Notes: generated by a model from the letters alone, not told the origin. DNA of 64,000 nt from Sipunculus nudus (GCA_026874595.1 CM049310.1:79229056-79293055); one strand, 5' to 3'; positions 1-11,904 are shown, counted from the stretch's first letter. A program made the numbers and translations.

Positions 1-1923
1 CGATGATTATACATGCTAAGACTGGTGATTATCCAATACATGTTTGTATTAGACCCAAGTTTTATTTTATGAGTTGTTTTCAATTTTTTAGATCATAATT
101 CTGTTATATATAAAAAATTCCAGAAAATATCAGTTAATTCAGAATTTTAAAATATTTAAAGATGCATTGTCAGAGAGAATGAAAGACAAAGCTGATTCCT
201 GTATGTCCCATTCTGCTGAGGCTAGAAAATATTTCAAGTTTACATTTTAGCTTATTATTCTTATCATATATCTTAAAACATAAGATGATTCAGAACTATA
301 AGTTGCATCATCACTTTTCCCCAGTTTGCCTCATGTAAAGTCAAATTATGTACACATATGTATTTGATGTTTTTTTAAATAATCAAATTTTTAAGCTTAA
401 TCTAGGAGATTTTTTTTTTTTAAATGAAATTACCCAAAATTATATAAAGACACGTACAACATGGTTTCTTCTTTGTCACTACTTAGATCACTATTTCAAA
501 AATGTTGTGTCCATTGGAGTGGAAAGAGGATTTTAATTTACAATACATGCTTAATTTATCATCTAAAATAAATGGTTCAGTAAAATTTATTAAAAACTCC
601 CTTTCATGTCCGACAGACACACAGTCAGTTGAAACGGGATAAACAATATCATCATACATTTAAATGTTAATTAAATAAAGGTGTGTGCTAGAAAAAAATT
701 TCTAGCTTGAACAGTTACCATGTAATGTGAGTAAATATCTCTCCTTCTGTGCTGAACCAGTTAGGTCCAAACTTCTTCAAATTATGGCAAATACATAGTA
801 AACATAAAGAGGAACTGTCATATCAAATATGAACAAAACTGCAACAGCCGTTTAGCAATTAGGCAATATTTAAGTGTAACAATAATTGTTAGATAGAAGA
901 GGTTGTCCCTTAATTTCAATGAAGTCGCATTGACCCAGTATTTGGTTTGGTGGAAGAACTTAGGAACACCTTACTTTACATTAAATTTCAGATTCGTAGA
1001 TCCAACGGTTACAAAACGTGCCCTGCTAACAGACGTCCAGTCGGACGAACGTCCGACAAAGATTTTTCGCTATAGCTAAAAAGAACTGGCTCACACATCG
1101 TAGATTTCATAAAGATGTGTCTCGATGTGCTGTCCCTATGTAATCCGGGTGTTGTCTTAATGTCCTTTGGATGGAACCCGATATAACCCGGCTGGCTCTA
1201 TGTCATCTATTTGTATTGTGGTGTCCCATCTCCTCTCTCTTCCCGATGTGTCCCGGTGTTACTCTGATGTTAAGATGAAACTCATTTGTGGCAAATCGGG
1301 GACGACACCGGCCATGTGCGAACTTTTCTAAGCAATATATATTAAGTGGCTGCCCTTTTTGTTCGCGAGGGTTTCAAATTCGCGATAATCGCGAAAATGA
1401 AATTATCGCGAAAACAAAACCTTCGTGAAAAAGATACCCTTTTGTCGAACTCAATCGGAGAGGCAATATATTTATATAACTAATAACAACGGGTCTTGTA
1501 TGTTACCGTTTATCAAAGATTGCTATTATTAATAACTTATAATTTTCGGACTAACTTAATGTTGTTTGCCGTGTAAGTATTTTGCTGTATACTTTTTATG
1601 TATTGTTCTTTTGTCAATAAATATTAAAAAAACAACTTTCAAATTATCACCCAATAATGAAAAATAATATCCACTCTTTCAATGTTCACTTGAGTCCCCG
1701 TCCAATGTATATGATTTTCGAACATATTACTTTAACAGTAAATTCTTATAATAACGAATGTACTCTGTGAAGGTTATTGTATGTTGATATCGTGAAAATG
1801 TAACCCACGTAAATTAGTGAAAAAGTGAAAATCGTAAATTTTTAATCGCGAATATGAAGCCAAACACAGTATTTGTTGTTGATTCTTCGACTTTTATTTT
1901 TGTTTGTTCTTCTTACACTTCAG
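1..1923. other. Upstream non-coding stretch with repeat remnants
   Basis: No exon could be supported here. Positions 930-1075 carry, in reverse orientation, the end of a dispersed element whose plus-strand copies lie at about 13.04 and 55.5 kb; the shared part reads about 'gttggacctacgaatctgaaat' in both. Around 1370-1430 there is a short self-complementary stretch rich in TCGCGA, and related TCGCGAA/GTGAAAA words recur at 1780-1855. The signal-peptide exon of gene 1 should lie further upstream, outside the window. Confidence 0.5.
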
Positions 1924-2175
1924 CTGTGGTAGGGACCGCGGGCTGTCACTATGACTACCTGCCTGGTATGAGAAGGTCGACATCCTTCAGTCAGTACACG
2001 GTCGCCGACCAGGACGCATGCGCACAGAAATGTGACGTATCGACATCAGAGACCTGTCGGTCAGCCTACTACAAAACCAACAATAATCAATGCCGTCTCA
2101 GTAACGAAAACGTCGACAGCGAGTCATCAAGCCTGACGTCAGATAACAACTATGTCTACATGGAACCTAACTGCT
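1924..2175 (+). CDS. Gene 1 exon: PAN/apple domain
   Basis: The acceptor is a long pyrimidine tract ending ttcttacacttcag; the donor is gtgagt at 2176. The exon is 252 nt, phase 1-1, and encodes one complete module. The cysteine pattern is that of PAN/apple domains: GCHYDYLPG near the start, then DACAQKC, ETCRSAYY, QCRLS, and a closing NCC. The central 'C..kC......CrsayY.....CrLs' core is what identifies it. PAN domains bind proteins or glycans in secreted proteins. The open frame reaches back through the pyrimidine tract to an ATG at 1854, but that stretch reads as intron, not as a convincing signal peptide. Confidence 0.75.
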
Positions 2176-2218
2176 GTGAGTATAACCATAAACTAAAAAT
2201 AATAATTTGACCAAAATG

Positions 2219-2520
2219 CACCTTTCTTCCGTTAACAGTACCCGTGAGAGATGTTTTTACCTTTTTTTAAATTTTCGATAAAAATCATATATTGTCAGTG
2301 GACGACATGATAATAACAGACGTTTTCGTGACACTTTTTTGAAAAGCACAAAAAATTATCGGAATCTTATTACTTAAATTTCTTGAAAGAAATGTCTTGA
2401 GCTCAAAATCGGTAAATATCTACTGAATAAAAAATCATTTTTACCCGGTAATAAAAATTGAGAAACCAACGGTGCCTGAAAAACCAACATTTTTTTGCAT
2501 AGAAAATGGTTCTACGGCCT
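2219..2520 (+). mobile_element. Degenerate copy of the GGTATGGTTCTCAGGCAC MITE family (doubtful)
   Basis: Intronic segment resembling the interior and right end of the MITE family described at 10187: a TTTTCGATAAAAAT word near 2273 and the end 'ggtgcctgaaaaaccaac' near 2471. The left inverted end is too diverged to place, so boundaries are approximate. Confidence 0.3.
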
Positions 2521-3005
2521 CTAGGAACAAAAAAAAAATGGTTCCAGCAGGCAGTCGATGTTAAAATTACGGGTCAAGAAACAATGAGCAGAATTTTACA
2601 AGTTACTTTATTTTTTGAATTTGTGCATACAATTAACTAATTAATTAATTTTATAAACAATAATTATATTACCGAGGACCTCGTAACGAGAAAAGGGAGA
2701 TGTGAGTCCGAAAGTTTTATTTTTTGTACCAAGTTTAGGTGATAGCCGCTATACATCGACCGAGCTGGTATGTAACATGAGATATTTAAATATAAAAATG
2801 TACTCAACCTGAGGCCTGTAATGTTTCTATAAGCACGTTCCAAGTTGAAGAGACCTTGCCCTATAACTCAAACCCCTGTCCCCAAGCGTACGTTACACTA
2901 TGCCTAAAATGAGTAAGTCCCCATAAAAAAAACATGGCGAGAACGAGTACCCCGGCCTTTTCTTTAGTAGGCCCCATATGAAAGAACAGTACATGACAAT
3001 TGCAG

Positions 3006-3177
3006 TGACCGCTGAGACTTGTGACAACGGATGGACACGGTTCGGCCTCCTTTGCTGGAAGTTGTTCATCGTAACTGAAAACAAGGACAAAGCCGAAGAG
3101 GAGTGCGGGAAGCTCGGGGCCACACTGGCACGTGTAGAGAGTGAAGGAGCCACGCGGGTCCTCTATCTGTTTACCAA
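3006..3177 (+). CDS. Gene 1 exon: first half of C-type lectin domain
   Basis: The acceptor is acatgacaattgcag and the donor is gtaaga at 3178; length 172 nt, entering in phase 1 and leaving in phase 2. The translation contains TCDNGWTRFGLLCWKLF, then DKAEEECGKLGATLARVES, which is the classical CTLD start: Cys-1, W..F...CY/WK, helix 1 with a conserved Cys, and a L..v.s strand. The exon stops in helix 2, just before the W-I-G-L strand encoded at 19133. Gene 2 has a 172-nt exon with the same phases and content at 31834, so the two genes are related. The phase-1 entry matches the PAN exon and the phase-2 exit matches 19133. Confidence 0.8.
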
Positions 3178-3236
3178 GTAAGATTTATTTTATTTTTTTA
3201 TGAAAAAAAAAATTCAACGCATATATATATCTATAC

Positions 3237-3391
3237 AGTGGAACCCCGCCTTGCGACCACCCCCGCAATTACGACCTCCTTTCCTGGTTCCGAATATATG
3301 ATTCGTGTAAATAGGAATTTCACAAATACGACCACCCCCAAATAACGACCACTTTGGCCAGTCCCAAAGATGGTCGTCATTGTTAGGTTCC

Positions 3392-3393
<2 letters not shown>
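3237..3393. mobile_element. MITE-like element with GTGGAACC ends
   Basis: The left end reads cagtggaaccccgccttgcg and the right end reads ggtcgtcattgttaggttcc followed by 'ac'. The ends are inverted (GTGGAACC/GGTTCCAC), and the interior repeats 'acgacca(c)cccc' in both orientations. Length about 160 bp, next to a TA-repeat. A related 'gtggaacctg...gggaccacc' segment lies near 36160. Non-autonomous DNA transposon is inferred from structure. Confidence 0.5.

Positions 3394-3394
<1 letters not shown>

Positions 3395-3436
<42 letters not shown>
3395..3436. repeat. (AT)n microsatellite
   Basis: Uninterrupted TA dinucleotides, about 20 copies, directly after the MITE-like element at 3237-3393. Confidence 0.9.
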
Positions 3437-3441
<5 letters not shown>

Positions 3442-3760
3442 AGACAATAATCATGAGCATGAACTTGTTACACATGACTGACAAAAATAATGATACTTTT
3501 TGCACTATTAATCTATATCATAATCGACGTTGGCAATATATCTTAGTCACGCAACCACTATATGGCCATGCCATGTAAGCCTAAACTAGTACGCACACAT
3601 ACAGGGTCGATCCATTTAAGGTGAGTGGGTGTGTGGGTAATCTATTAAATATAGATTTACACATGTACATGTATATTACATTTACCATATTGATTAATGG
3701 AAGTGTAAAAATTAAGTTAGATTTTTACATTTTTAATGGATCTCCTTTTATCTCTTTCAG

Positions 3761-3790
3761 CTCACCAAGCAGAAATGGTAACAATAACAG
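3761..3790 (+). CDS. Gene 1 candidate microexon 1 (30 nt, phase 2-2)
   Basis: The acceptor is a strong tract ending tccttttatctctttcag and the donor is gtaatc at 3791. Thirty nucleotides keep the frame; entering in phase 2 after the CTLD exon at 3006-3177 they read about S-P-S-R-N-G-N-N-N, all polar, without stop. The residues would extend the loop between helix 2 and the following strand of the CTLD. Lack of transcripts means that use as an exon is inferred. Confidence 0.5.
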
Positions 3791-5489
3791 GTAATCTAAT
3801 TTCATTTTACAATGTATTTCATTCCTTGACCTTGGTATTTTAAATGTTCTAGGATGATCCCCAAGTTGAATACTTATTTGCCTTTAATCGGTAAATTGAT
3901 CCTTTTGAAAGTGCATAGCCATAACAGTTCATTTTAAGGAAACATTTTCAAATTTCATTATTTAATTACAGAAGTCATTGCTCTTCTTAAAATATTATTG
4001 ATAAGCGTCTGTCTAAATCTGAATAGATTGATACACGATGACAGATGAGTTTAACGATCAATATACAATCTGTCTGATTGATCAGTGGTTCCATACAAAA
4101 TTCCTGTTTAAAAAGTTATCAATATTAATTTTATTGATCTTTTAAAAAGGCATAATATACCAAGTATTTTAAGTTGAATAAGACAAGGCTGTCACAGAGG
4201 TGGGAGAGCTGAAGCTCGCTGTGTGACAAATATGTCAGGGGCACACACGCACATACATACACATGTGCCAATCTATGGGTGCATAGGTTTCATTTCAGAG
4301 TGTGCTCACTAATGAATATTGATTAGTCCATCTGTACCTGATCACTAGATAACCCGAGCAAGCCAACACTACACACTGAAATTACTGCAGTAATGGGTTT
4401 TGTTTTGACTGACATTACATGATAAATACAACTACGACATGTGGGTTTTCTCAATACACAAACCTATATTTAAAGTTTTTTTTTCTTTCAAATTTAAATG
4501 ATATCACTTGCCTGGTCCTGAAACAAAACTATCCCTGCTGGCAGCACACTATGTCTTGATACTATATCAATTATATATTTCGCTTCCCTGCCAAATAATG
4601 CACTAAAATTTCTTGCAGAACTTTATTTCCGCCATATGATAGGATCACAAGAATCCAACAAATAATAAAGCTCCATAGCAAAAAATTCGTATGCAAATAA
4701 AAGCCCTTTATCGTTTATATGTAATTCCACATAAAACCTTCCCGGCTTCCTTTACAACAATGAAATTTTGCAACCATTTGGGAGCTCCTAATTCTATTTG
4801 AACAGATTTATCAGATTCTCTTGTACTACAACGTTGTTAGTATAAAAATTAAAGATAATCGATCGCGCATTTCTGCAGATATACCAGCCCTGTTAATCTG
4901 CAGTTGTTTTTTTATCAATCTCTACAGCTTGTGATTCATATTGTAGTTTATTTTCTGTAATTCTGTAATTATCCTCATGCCATCTAACATAGTAATGAGA
5001 CATTTAATTAAAAAAGGCACTGATTAGTAATAATTTAACCCTGTTATTGAATATGAAAGATTAAAGTGATAAACATAATATATTAAATATTAAGCTGTGC
5101 ATGTGAATGAGTTTCAAGCAACGTTATACTTTACAGGGCTCCATGCATGACGTAATTTGATATTGATCGATTAAATGAAGTAGACAGAATTGTTAAAGAA
5201 TGGTAGGGGAACTGAACTTTTTTATTTTTTTAGTTTGGAGAACATAGAATGAATCACCGTAGATAATTATATATAACACGAGTCTTCGTGAATTGGTCAT
5301 GATAAACTTTCACTGACAGTGAAATATATCCCCAGTTATCGCTCAACTATGGATGTATTGGTCAGGTCAATAAATTTTAGTAATTATCTTGTTATAAAAG
5401 CATGCATATCTAATTGATCTCGAAACCTCCAAGGGAGATAATCGATAAAACCTTTTCCCTGAAGCAGACAGATCCAGCAAGGACTATAA

Positions 5490-5712
5490 GTTAGGCCAAA
5501 AATAATAATAAAAAAGGGATAATTCTCGAAACTTTTTCTTTTTTTTTAATTACTGTTTCGATAAAAATGTCATATGATCAGGGAAAGAAATGATAAAAAC
5601 ATTTTTCTTCTGAATTGGTAAAAGCACTACATAGCAAAGAAAAACTGATCAAAATTGTAAAAATTGACGCAGGCGGTGCCTGAGAAGCAAACCTTTTAAT
5701 TTTTTGGGGCCT
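5490..5712 (+). mobile_element. MITE copy (GGTATGGTTCTCAGGCAC family), internally deleted
   Basis: Starts with ttaggccaaaaataataat and ends with 'ggcggtgcctgagaagcaaacctttta attttttgg' (near 5672-5705). The interior shares TTTCGATAAAAATGTCA, ATGATCAGGGAAA and AAAGCACTACATA with the better copies at 10187, 21233 and 24336. The left subterminal part is degraded (ataattctcgaaac). Confidence 0.6.
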
Positions 5713-6246
5713 TAAACCTATGTTTGTAATGTCGATTGTGTTTGTATACAGAGGCGATGATTCTAGTGAAGAGAGGAGAGATTCCAGGTAAAAGGGTTTT
5801 CCCTGTGTTGTGACCGGATGTCCCGGTGATTTGGACGCACATGCGCAGCGTATTTGAATTATGAGGTCAATTGTTTGACGGTCAGTTGTTTTGGTTGCCC
5901 GAGATATTAGAAGAGGAAGTAATATGAGGTCAACTTTATGATTATATATATTTCTTTTCATACTTTATATTAATCGAAACCTTATTAAAACAGATACTCG
6001 AATATTTTGCCTTATATGTCCTGCCCTTGGTATATAAGCAGCTACTTTATCCAAACTTTACTATTTTCAGAATTATGAAATTATTTTAGAGAATTCAATT
6101 TTAATAAATTAACAGTTAACAAATACCATTTATGCTTATTTTTGGTAAATCATTAACCATACCCGCAGAAATTGTTCGTAAATTAATACGAATGGATAAT
6201 GAAAGGATTATCAATACAATCTAACATCATACATATAAAACTGTAA

Positions 6247-6470
6247 GGACCCTTTAAATGAAAAAAATGGTTCCAGGAAGAACCCATTAGTAAGGTTCTT
6301 AGAAACACCGATAATGATAGTTGCATGGAAAACCCTAAAGAACCCACCGAGAGGGTTCTTTTAAGAACCCTGACTAGAGGGTTCTACCTGGAACATCTAT
6401 GGGTTTCCCACTGGCTCCACCCTAAAGAACCCTTAAGGGTTCTACATTTAACCCTTTTTTCTTTAGGTGT
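6247..6470. mobile_element. Palindrome-rich AAGAACCC element
   Basis: A run of inverted words: aggttcttag, gagggttcttttaagaaccctgac... and aaagaacccttaagggttct, so the single strand would fold strongly. It looks like a short non-autonomous element; no protein similarity. The 64-codon ORF crossing it (6325-6519) is taken to be chance. Confidence 0.5.
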
Positions 6471-6689
6471 GCACGAATCTACCAGTAATTCGATTTTAAA
6501 AGATATATATGAATTATAGCAAGGTATCTTCCATGTGACATTCGGGGGAGACCATCTGCTTTTGATGTTCTAAAAGCCACTGTGTCTCCTTGGCTAATAA
6601 TAAATATAACTAGAATACGGGTAGTCGACAAGCGACTACGTGTATCCGCCTAAATCAGAGTGGAACGGGTGAAGTGAGGCATGGATTGA

Positions 6690-8240
6690 GTGGCAAGGGG
6701 AAATAGAGTGTTGCATATTAGCATGGATGTCTGCAGCCAAATTGTGTATGTAGGTTGCCCCCCCCCCCCCCCCACCACAAAATCCAGAAAGCCGTCCAAG
6801 TTGTATACATATGCAAAATTTAAGGCAGATAAGTCAAACCACTACATGAATATGAGTGATTTTAGCCCGTGGCAGACAAACAGACAGGAGCTGTGCAAAA
6901 ATGGCTGCAGGTGGCGCCACCAGTTTTGCGTATGATTAAGAGCTATGTGAGATCTATACACATTGGCAAAATTTTGGCCAAATCGGTCAAACGGTTCCCG
7001 AGATATGAGCTTAGATGTCTGCAGCGTAAACGTGAATGGAGATGGCGCCACCTGTCATAAAATCAGAAAAGCTATCCAGGATGTATACGCATGCTGAATT
7101 TCAGGTGAATTAGTCAAGTCACTGCAGAGATATGAGTGATTTTAACCCAAGGCAGACGAACAGATGGACACTGTGCAAACATGGTTGCGGGTGGCGACAC
7201 CATTTTTGGTATATGTTATAAAGCTCTCCAAGGGCTGCATTTGTGCAAAAGAATTTTTCTGATAGGTAAAACGGTTCCCGAGATATGAGCTTGGATGTCT
7301 GTAGCGTAAACGTAAATGAAGGTGGCGCCACCTGTCATAAAATCAGAAAAGCTATCCAGGATGTATACGCATGCCAAATTTCAGGTGAATGAGTCAAGTC
7401 ACTGCAGAGATATGAGTGATTTTAACCCGAGCCAGACGAACAGATGGACACTGTGCAAACATGGTTGCAGGTGGCGCCACCATTTTTGGTGTATGTTATA
7501 AAGCTCTCCAAGGGCTACATTTGTGCAAAAGAATTTTCCTGATCGGAAAAACGGTATCCGAGATATGAGCTTGGATGTCTGCAGCGTAAACGTGAATGTA
7601 GGTGGCGCCACCTGTCATAAAATCAGAAAAGCTATCCAGGATGTATACGCATGCCAAATTTCAGGTGAATTAGTCAAGTCACTGCAGAGATATGAGTGAT
7701 TTTAACCCAAGGCAGACGAACAGATGGACACTGTGCAAACATGGTTGCAGGTGGCGCCACCATTTTTGGTGTATGTTATAAAGCTCTCCAAGGGCTACAT
7801 TTGTGCAAAAGAATTTTCCTGATCGGTCAAACTGTTCCCTAGATATGAGCTTGGATGTCTGCAGCGTAAACGTGAATGTAGGTGGCGCCATCTGTCATAA
7901 AATCAGAAAAGCTATCCAGGATGTTTACACCTGCCGAATTTTAGGTGAATTAATCAAGTCACTGCAGAGATATGAGTGATTTTAACATGAGGCAGACGAA
8001 CAGATGGACACTGTGCAAACATGGTTGCAGGTGGCGCCACCATTTTTAGTGTATGTTATAAAGCTCTCCATGGGCTACATTTGTGCAAAAAAATTTTCCT
8101 GATCGGTCAAATGGTTCCCGAGATATGTGGGTTTATGTGTGGAGACAGACGCACAAACGGACGCAGAGCGCAGAGGAAAGGTCATAGGTCAAAACAAAAT
8201 CGGGGCGCAGCAGTTCACATGTGACCCGAACATAATCCCG
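6690..8240. repeat. Tandem array A: 280-bp dimer of ~140-bp monomers around GGTGGCGCCACC
   Basis: Copies repeat at exactly 280 bp (for instance the segment at 7119 recurs at 7399 and 7679). Each 280-bp unit holds two diverged ~140-bp halves, each starting at the palindrome GGTGGCGCCACC and each containing 'aaagct.tcca', a 'gagatatgag' word and a short spacer. The array ends near 8150 in 'gacagacgcacaaacggacg', the type of end seen in other dispersed elements here. ORFs in it repeat the same peptide and are repeat artefacts. Possibly the tandem core of a Helitron-like or similar non-autonomous element (inference). Confidence 0.8.
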
Positions 8241-8292
8241 GGTTTCGTAAAATTCCGCCCAGCGGTTACGGAGGTGTTCTCCGGACAACTAC

Positions 8293-8316
8293 GCGGCGGC
8301 GGCGGCGGCGGCGGCG
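8293..8316. repeat. (CGG)n trinucleotide repeat
   Basis: Eight GCG/CGG triplets just downstream of array A. It yields short poly-Ala or poly-Gly ORFs that are not believed to be genes. Confidence 0.85.
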
Positions 8317-8992
8317 TGCAGCTGAAAACATAGTATACGCAAAACTCTGTTTTGGCGGATACAATAATATACATTCATCCAATCAGTCATGTTAAGTTTA
8401 CACATTGTCTTTTGCAGCAGTTGCAAACCCTCAGCCTTCCAGGAATTAACTCTGTGGATAGTTGCTAACCCGTTCATGCGAAGCTGTTTCACTTATTAGT
8501 ATCCAAAGCCACTGTTTCATATTGTCTCTCATTTTCTGTTATTTATCCAAAAATTAGGCAAATTTTATGTTCTAGAGAATCTTATTTCTGATTGACGAAT
8601 TCTTAATGGATATAAGTTACCCTTTTATATAATAATGTAATTGTTGCGTTAATGAGATTTAAGCATGGTCAATAATGACTTTTTATGTTACGTTATGACA
8701 TGATCTTTCCAGTTTGACCGTTAGAATAAGAAGAAACAGTTTTCATAGAATGGTACGAGTGATTGAAAGTTGATGGGGTTTCTTTGTGGTTTCCAGTGTT
8801 AGGAACCGCAGTCAATACATAAAATAACACTTATGACAGACAAGGTAAAACAAAATGCACTACACCTTTGTTATCCTTTATTTAAATAAATTTGATAAAA
8901 ACTTTTGTCATACAATTAACAGTATTGTGGACGATAAGTAATAAGAACCTTTCCTAAAAGACCTATTCAAGCCAAGCGAGAACATGTATTGC

Positions 8993-8994
<2 letters not shown>

Positions 8995-9046
<52 letters not shown>
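8995..9046. repeat. (AT)n microsatellite
   Basis: About 25 TA dinucleotides, ending 24 bp before the second microexon; the T-rich tract after it supplies the acceptor. Confidence 0.9.
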
Positions 9047-9047
<1 letters not shown>

Positions 9048-9070
9048 TAATGCTGATTATTTTTCTACAG

Positions 9071-9094
9071 AGACAAGGACTCTGGTAAAAAGAG
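9071..9094 (+). CDS. Gene 1 candidate microexon 2 (24 nt, phase 2-2)
   Basis: Acceptor tgattatttttctacag, donor gtaaac at 9095. In phase 2 it reads (R)-D-K-D-S-G-K-K, with no stop and strongly charged. Length is a multiple of three, so inclusion or skipping keeps the CTLD frame. Inferred from splice signals and phase only. Confidence 0.5.
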
Positions 9095-9758
9095 GTAAAC
9101 GTTTGTACTTAATTTTTCAGCTTGGCACAATATTTTAAGGAATGCATCTTGAGCTGGTGTTACTGCCATTAGGTCATGCATGTTACATTTACATTAGAGC
9201 TTCCAATGATTATTTTTTTTCCATTTATTTTTGTTGCGTTTCCCGTAACACGCGTTTCCCAGTGGAGTAAATTGTTTGAGTAATTTCGATTACAAATGAG
9301 ATAAGAAATGTAAGGCAACCTATCTGTCATTTCCAAACATATGGTGTCAATTCATTTTTCCCGCTTTGTACACTCTTGCGACATATATGCTGTTTGGCCA
9401 TTATAATTCAATAATTTGCTTCGTAAGGTGTTGTAAAAATGTTGCTTCGGTTTCTTTTAAGACAGGTGTACCCATGCACTGATATTACGCCTTCGTTATA
9501 CGTTGAGTCATCACATTAGTTGAACTGTTGTTATAACGTGTAACAGTTGTAGCATCTACCGTGTTGGCATTCAAGATTAGCCATGACTCACACCAAATCA
9601 GTTATTGACTTCAGCCAAAGCTAACGAACTGAACATTTTTTTTTCGAGTTTAAGATGGAAACAATTAAAAAAATTACGAAAGATCTCAAGTTACAACCAT
9701 TCCATTTTTCATTCTTTTGAGGACCAGTTTAATGTATCATCTCTCTAAAAGTTATAAA

Positions 9759-9759
<1 letters not shown>

Positions 9760-9822
<63 letters not shown>
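9760..9822. repeat. (AT)n microsatellite
   Basis: About 31 TA dinucleotides inside the large gene 1 intron. Confidence 0.9.
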
Positions 9823-9825
<3 letters not shown>

Positions 9826-10186
9826 TCAATTTGGTTTTGCATCGGAGTCTAAGGTCTGGTATGTTGACTTGTTTATCATAAACAATTATGGCCCAGCTAC
9901 TACGAGGCCAGTTACTACGAGGCCAGTCATCTTATAACTATGATTAACATCTGCAGCAATAGCATTTTTTTTGGGAAATAAAAGTCAAACAAAGAAAAAA
10001 ATCACCGCGCCCCGGTATACACGATTGGTCTACCGCTAAACTTGTTTCATCCTTCATGTATAGTCTTCGCATGCTGTTTAAAGATATGGTGTGGTCTGTG
10101 TGGCGGTGGAAACATTCTTCAGTACAAGTTTATATACACAGATTCACTTCGGGATTTTATTTTGAAAGGTGTATTTATTTAGGCAA

Positions 10187-10440
10187 AAAAAAGGTATGGT
10201 TCTCAGGCACTTTTTTCAGAAATCAGTGCGGGCGGTTTTTTTTATTACCTTTTATGTATGTTTAGATAAAAATGTAACATGATATGATAATAGCATAATT
10301 TTTTTTCCAAATAAGTAAAAGGTCTACATAAAAAGGTAAACTTATCAAAATTGTATTATTTTATTTCCTTTAAAGATGAAAAATTATTGCGGGGGGTTAA
10401 AAGGGACGCGGGCAGTGCCTGAGAACCATAACTTATTTTT
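10187..10440 (+). mobile_element. MITE copy with long inverted ends
   Basis: The left end is aaaggtatggttctcaggca (preceded by ttaggcaaaaaa) and the right end is gcagtgcctgagaaccataa (followed by cttatttttggcctta). The ends are inverted over about 35-40 bp. The interior is AT-rich with 'gtttagataaaaatgtaacatga' and 'aaggtctacataaaaagg', shared with the other copies at 5490, 21233, 24336 and 41092. About 250 bp with no coding capacity, so non-autonomous. Confidence 0.75.
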
Positions 10441-10926
10441 GGCCTTATATATTTATATTTTCTTTATTATCTTGCAAGTCTGCGATATTCTCTTATATGG
10501 TTGTAATATATTAAGTATCTTCCTATTATGTAGTATTGTAAACGTTGAAAGAAAACCATGCACAGTATACACGTTATTCCTGATTCAAGAATAGACAAAT
10601 ACATACAGGTGAAACTGCAGAATAAATGCTTATCTAGTTTACACAGTGTTACTGTCATAATTTTAAACTGTATGCGTACACATACATAGCCATATAATGG
10701 TCATGTGCCGAATGGAAAGTCTAATAAATAATTTTAATAATTAAATGGGATTAAAATCCTACGGGAGTTCTGATGTTTGTATAAGCATTATGAATTATAA
10801 TTCTAATCTCACAAGTGTTGAACCGATTCTCATAGTTTATTTACAAGGTTTAGTCCACGAAAAACAAAACTTCGTCAATCGCTGATATAAGGTTATTTGA
10901 TAATTAATTTTTCAAATCATTTCCAG

Positions 10927-10953
10927 TCATAAAAAGACCCGAAGGACAAAACG
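10927..10953 (+). CDS. Gene 1 candidate microexon 3 (27 nt, phase 2-2)
   Basis: Acceptor atttttcaaatcatttccag, donor gtaata at 10954. In phase 2 it reads (S)-H-K-K-T-R-R-T-K-(R), very basic and open. Same reading phase and multiple-of-three length as the other three candidates in this intron. Confidence 0.5.
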
Positions 10954-11344
10954 GTAATAATCCTCTTATTGTACATTAAAAATTTACAGATTGTAAAATT
11001 TTCTTTTCTAAAAATAGATCTAACACTTTTCTCTGACCAGGGTATCTTTATTCAAAATGCATTCACAAAATAGGTCATCACTGCTTTGATTGCATTTATC
11101 AAAGAGAACTATAACTGGATACTTATCTAGTTAACTGTTGTCCTGTAACAAAAGGTATACATTTTTGTTTTACCTTTATATGTAAATGGTTTGCAAAAAT
11201 ATTGAACTGGGAAGTAATTTTTATTATATGGTAAAATATATTTTGCAAAAGTTTTATTAACTATTCCTGTGTGAATATTTCTATTTATGCATTATTGCTT
11301 ATTAAGAAAGTGATACATTTTTTTTTTTACATTTTTTATTTTAG

Positions 11345-11362
11345 GGACACAAAAAGCTCTGG
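11345..11362 (+). CDS. Gene 1 candidate microexon 4 (18 nt, phase 2-2)
   Basis: Acceptor is a 25-nt T-rich tract ending ttttttattttag; donor gtaaac at 11363. In phase 2 it reads (R)-D-T-K-S-S-(G) and joins cleanly to the CTLD second half at 19133, giving G-Y-K-K-I-W. Eighteen nucleotides is within the known range of animal microexons, but use is inferred. Confidence 0.45.
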
Positions 11363-11904
11363 GTAAACCTTTGGATCTTTCATTTTTCATATGATAACGC
11401 TTTTGCTTAGTAAATGACAGGGCGCTTCAGTTTGTCCTATAACATTTGCTAAAGCAATTTTTACAGTGAAAGCACTTGTTTGCATATTGGCTGGCACCCT
11501 TTCGTTTTAATACCTACAACTCATGACTTTGAATCAGAGGCGTCAATTTATCTCCCAGCATGGGGGAACTCGCGCGCGCACACACACACACCTTCACACA
11601 CAGAGAGTTCGGGGGGGATAAACACATCCACCCCCCCCCCCCCCCCATATTGACGCCCCTCCTTCGAGTTTTCTCTCTATTTCTGTACAAAATGCCTATG
11701 CCTGCTTTACAATATACAATTTACAATATTATATGCTATTTTACATCATTGCTTTACCCCAAATGTTATTGGTCAGATTCACTTGAAAAATAATGCCACA
11801 GGCCCCAGGATTCGTAACGCTTTAGGTAGGTTTGGCAGATCCTGCTAATAAAAAGGCCCTTCTCGCAAGAAAAAAAAACGTGTATATAAGCTAAAACAAC
11901 CTAT

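Larger units (their letters stand above)
3178..9070 (+). other. Intron of gene 1, left part: repeats and one microexon
   Basis: No long coding sequence here. It holds a GTGGAACC-type MITE (3237-3393), a TA-repeat (3395-3436), the 30-nt microexon at 3761, a MITE copy at 5490-5712, a palindromic AAGAACCC element (6247-6470), a tandem array with GGTGGCGCCACC (6690-8240), a CGG tract and another TA-repeat at 8995. About 3.8-5.45 kb and 8.35-8.95 kb show nothing recognisable. Confidence 0.6.

Noticed and set aside
5578-5961. 127-codon minus-strand ORF
   Set aside because: Half of it lies in a MITE copy; no domain or signals.
7119-7891. Repeated ~70-codon minus-strand ORFs (M-A-P-P-x-F-T-F-T-L-Q-T-S-K-L-I-S)
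   Set aside because: Same repeat unit translated three times, spaced 280 bp; no sign of a gene.
11041-11073. Fifth possible microexon (33 nt) in the gene 1 intron
   Set aside because: Open in phase 2, but the donor (gtcatc) is poor and the peptide is hydrophobic, unlike the other four.
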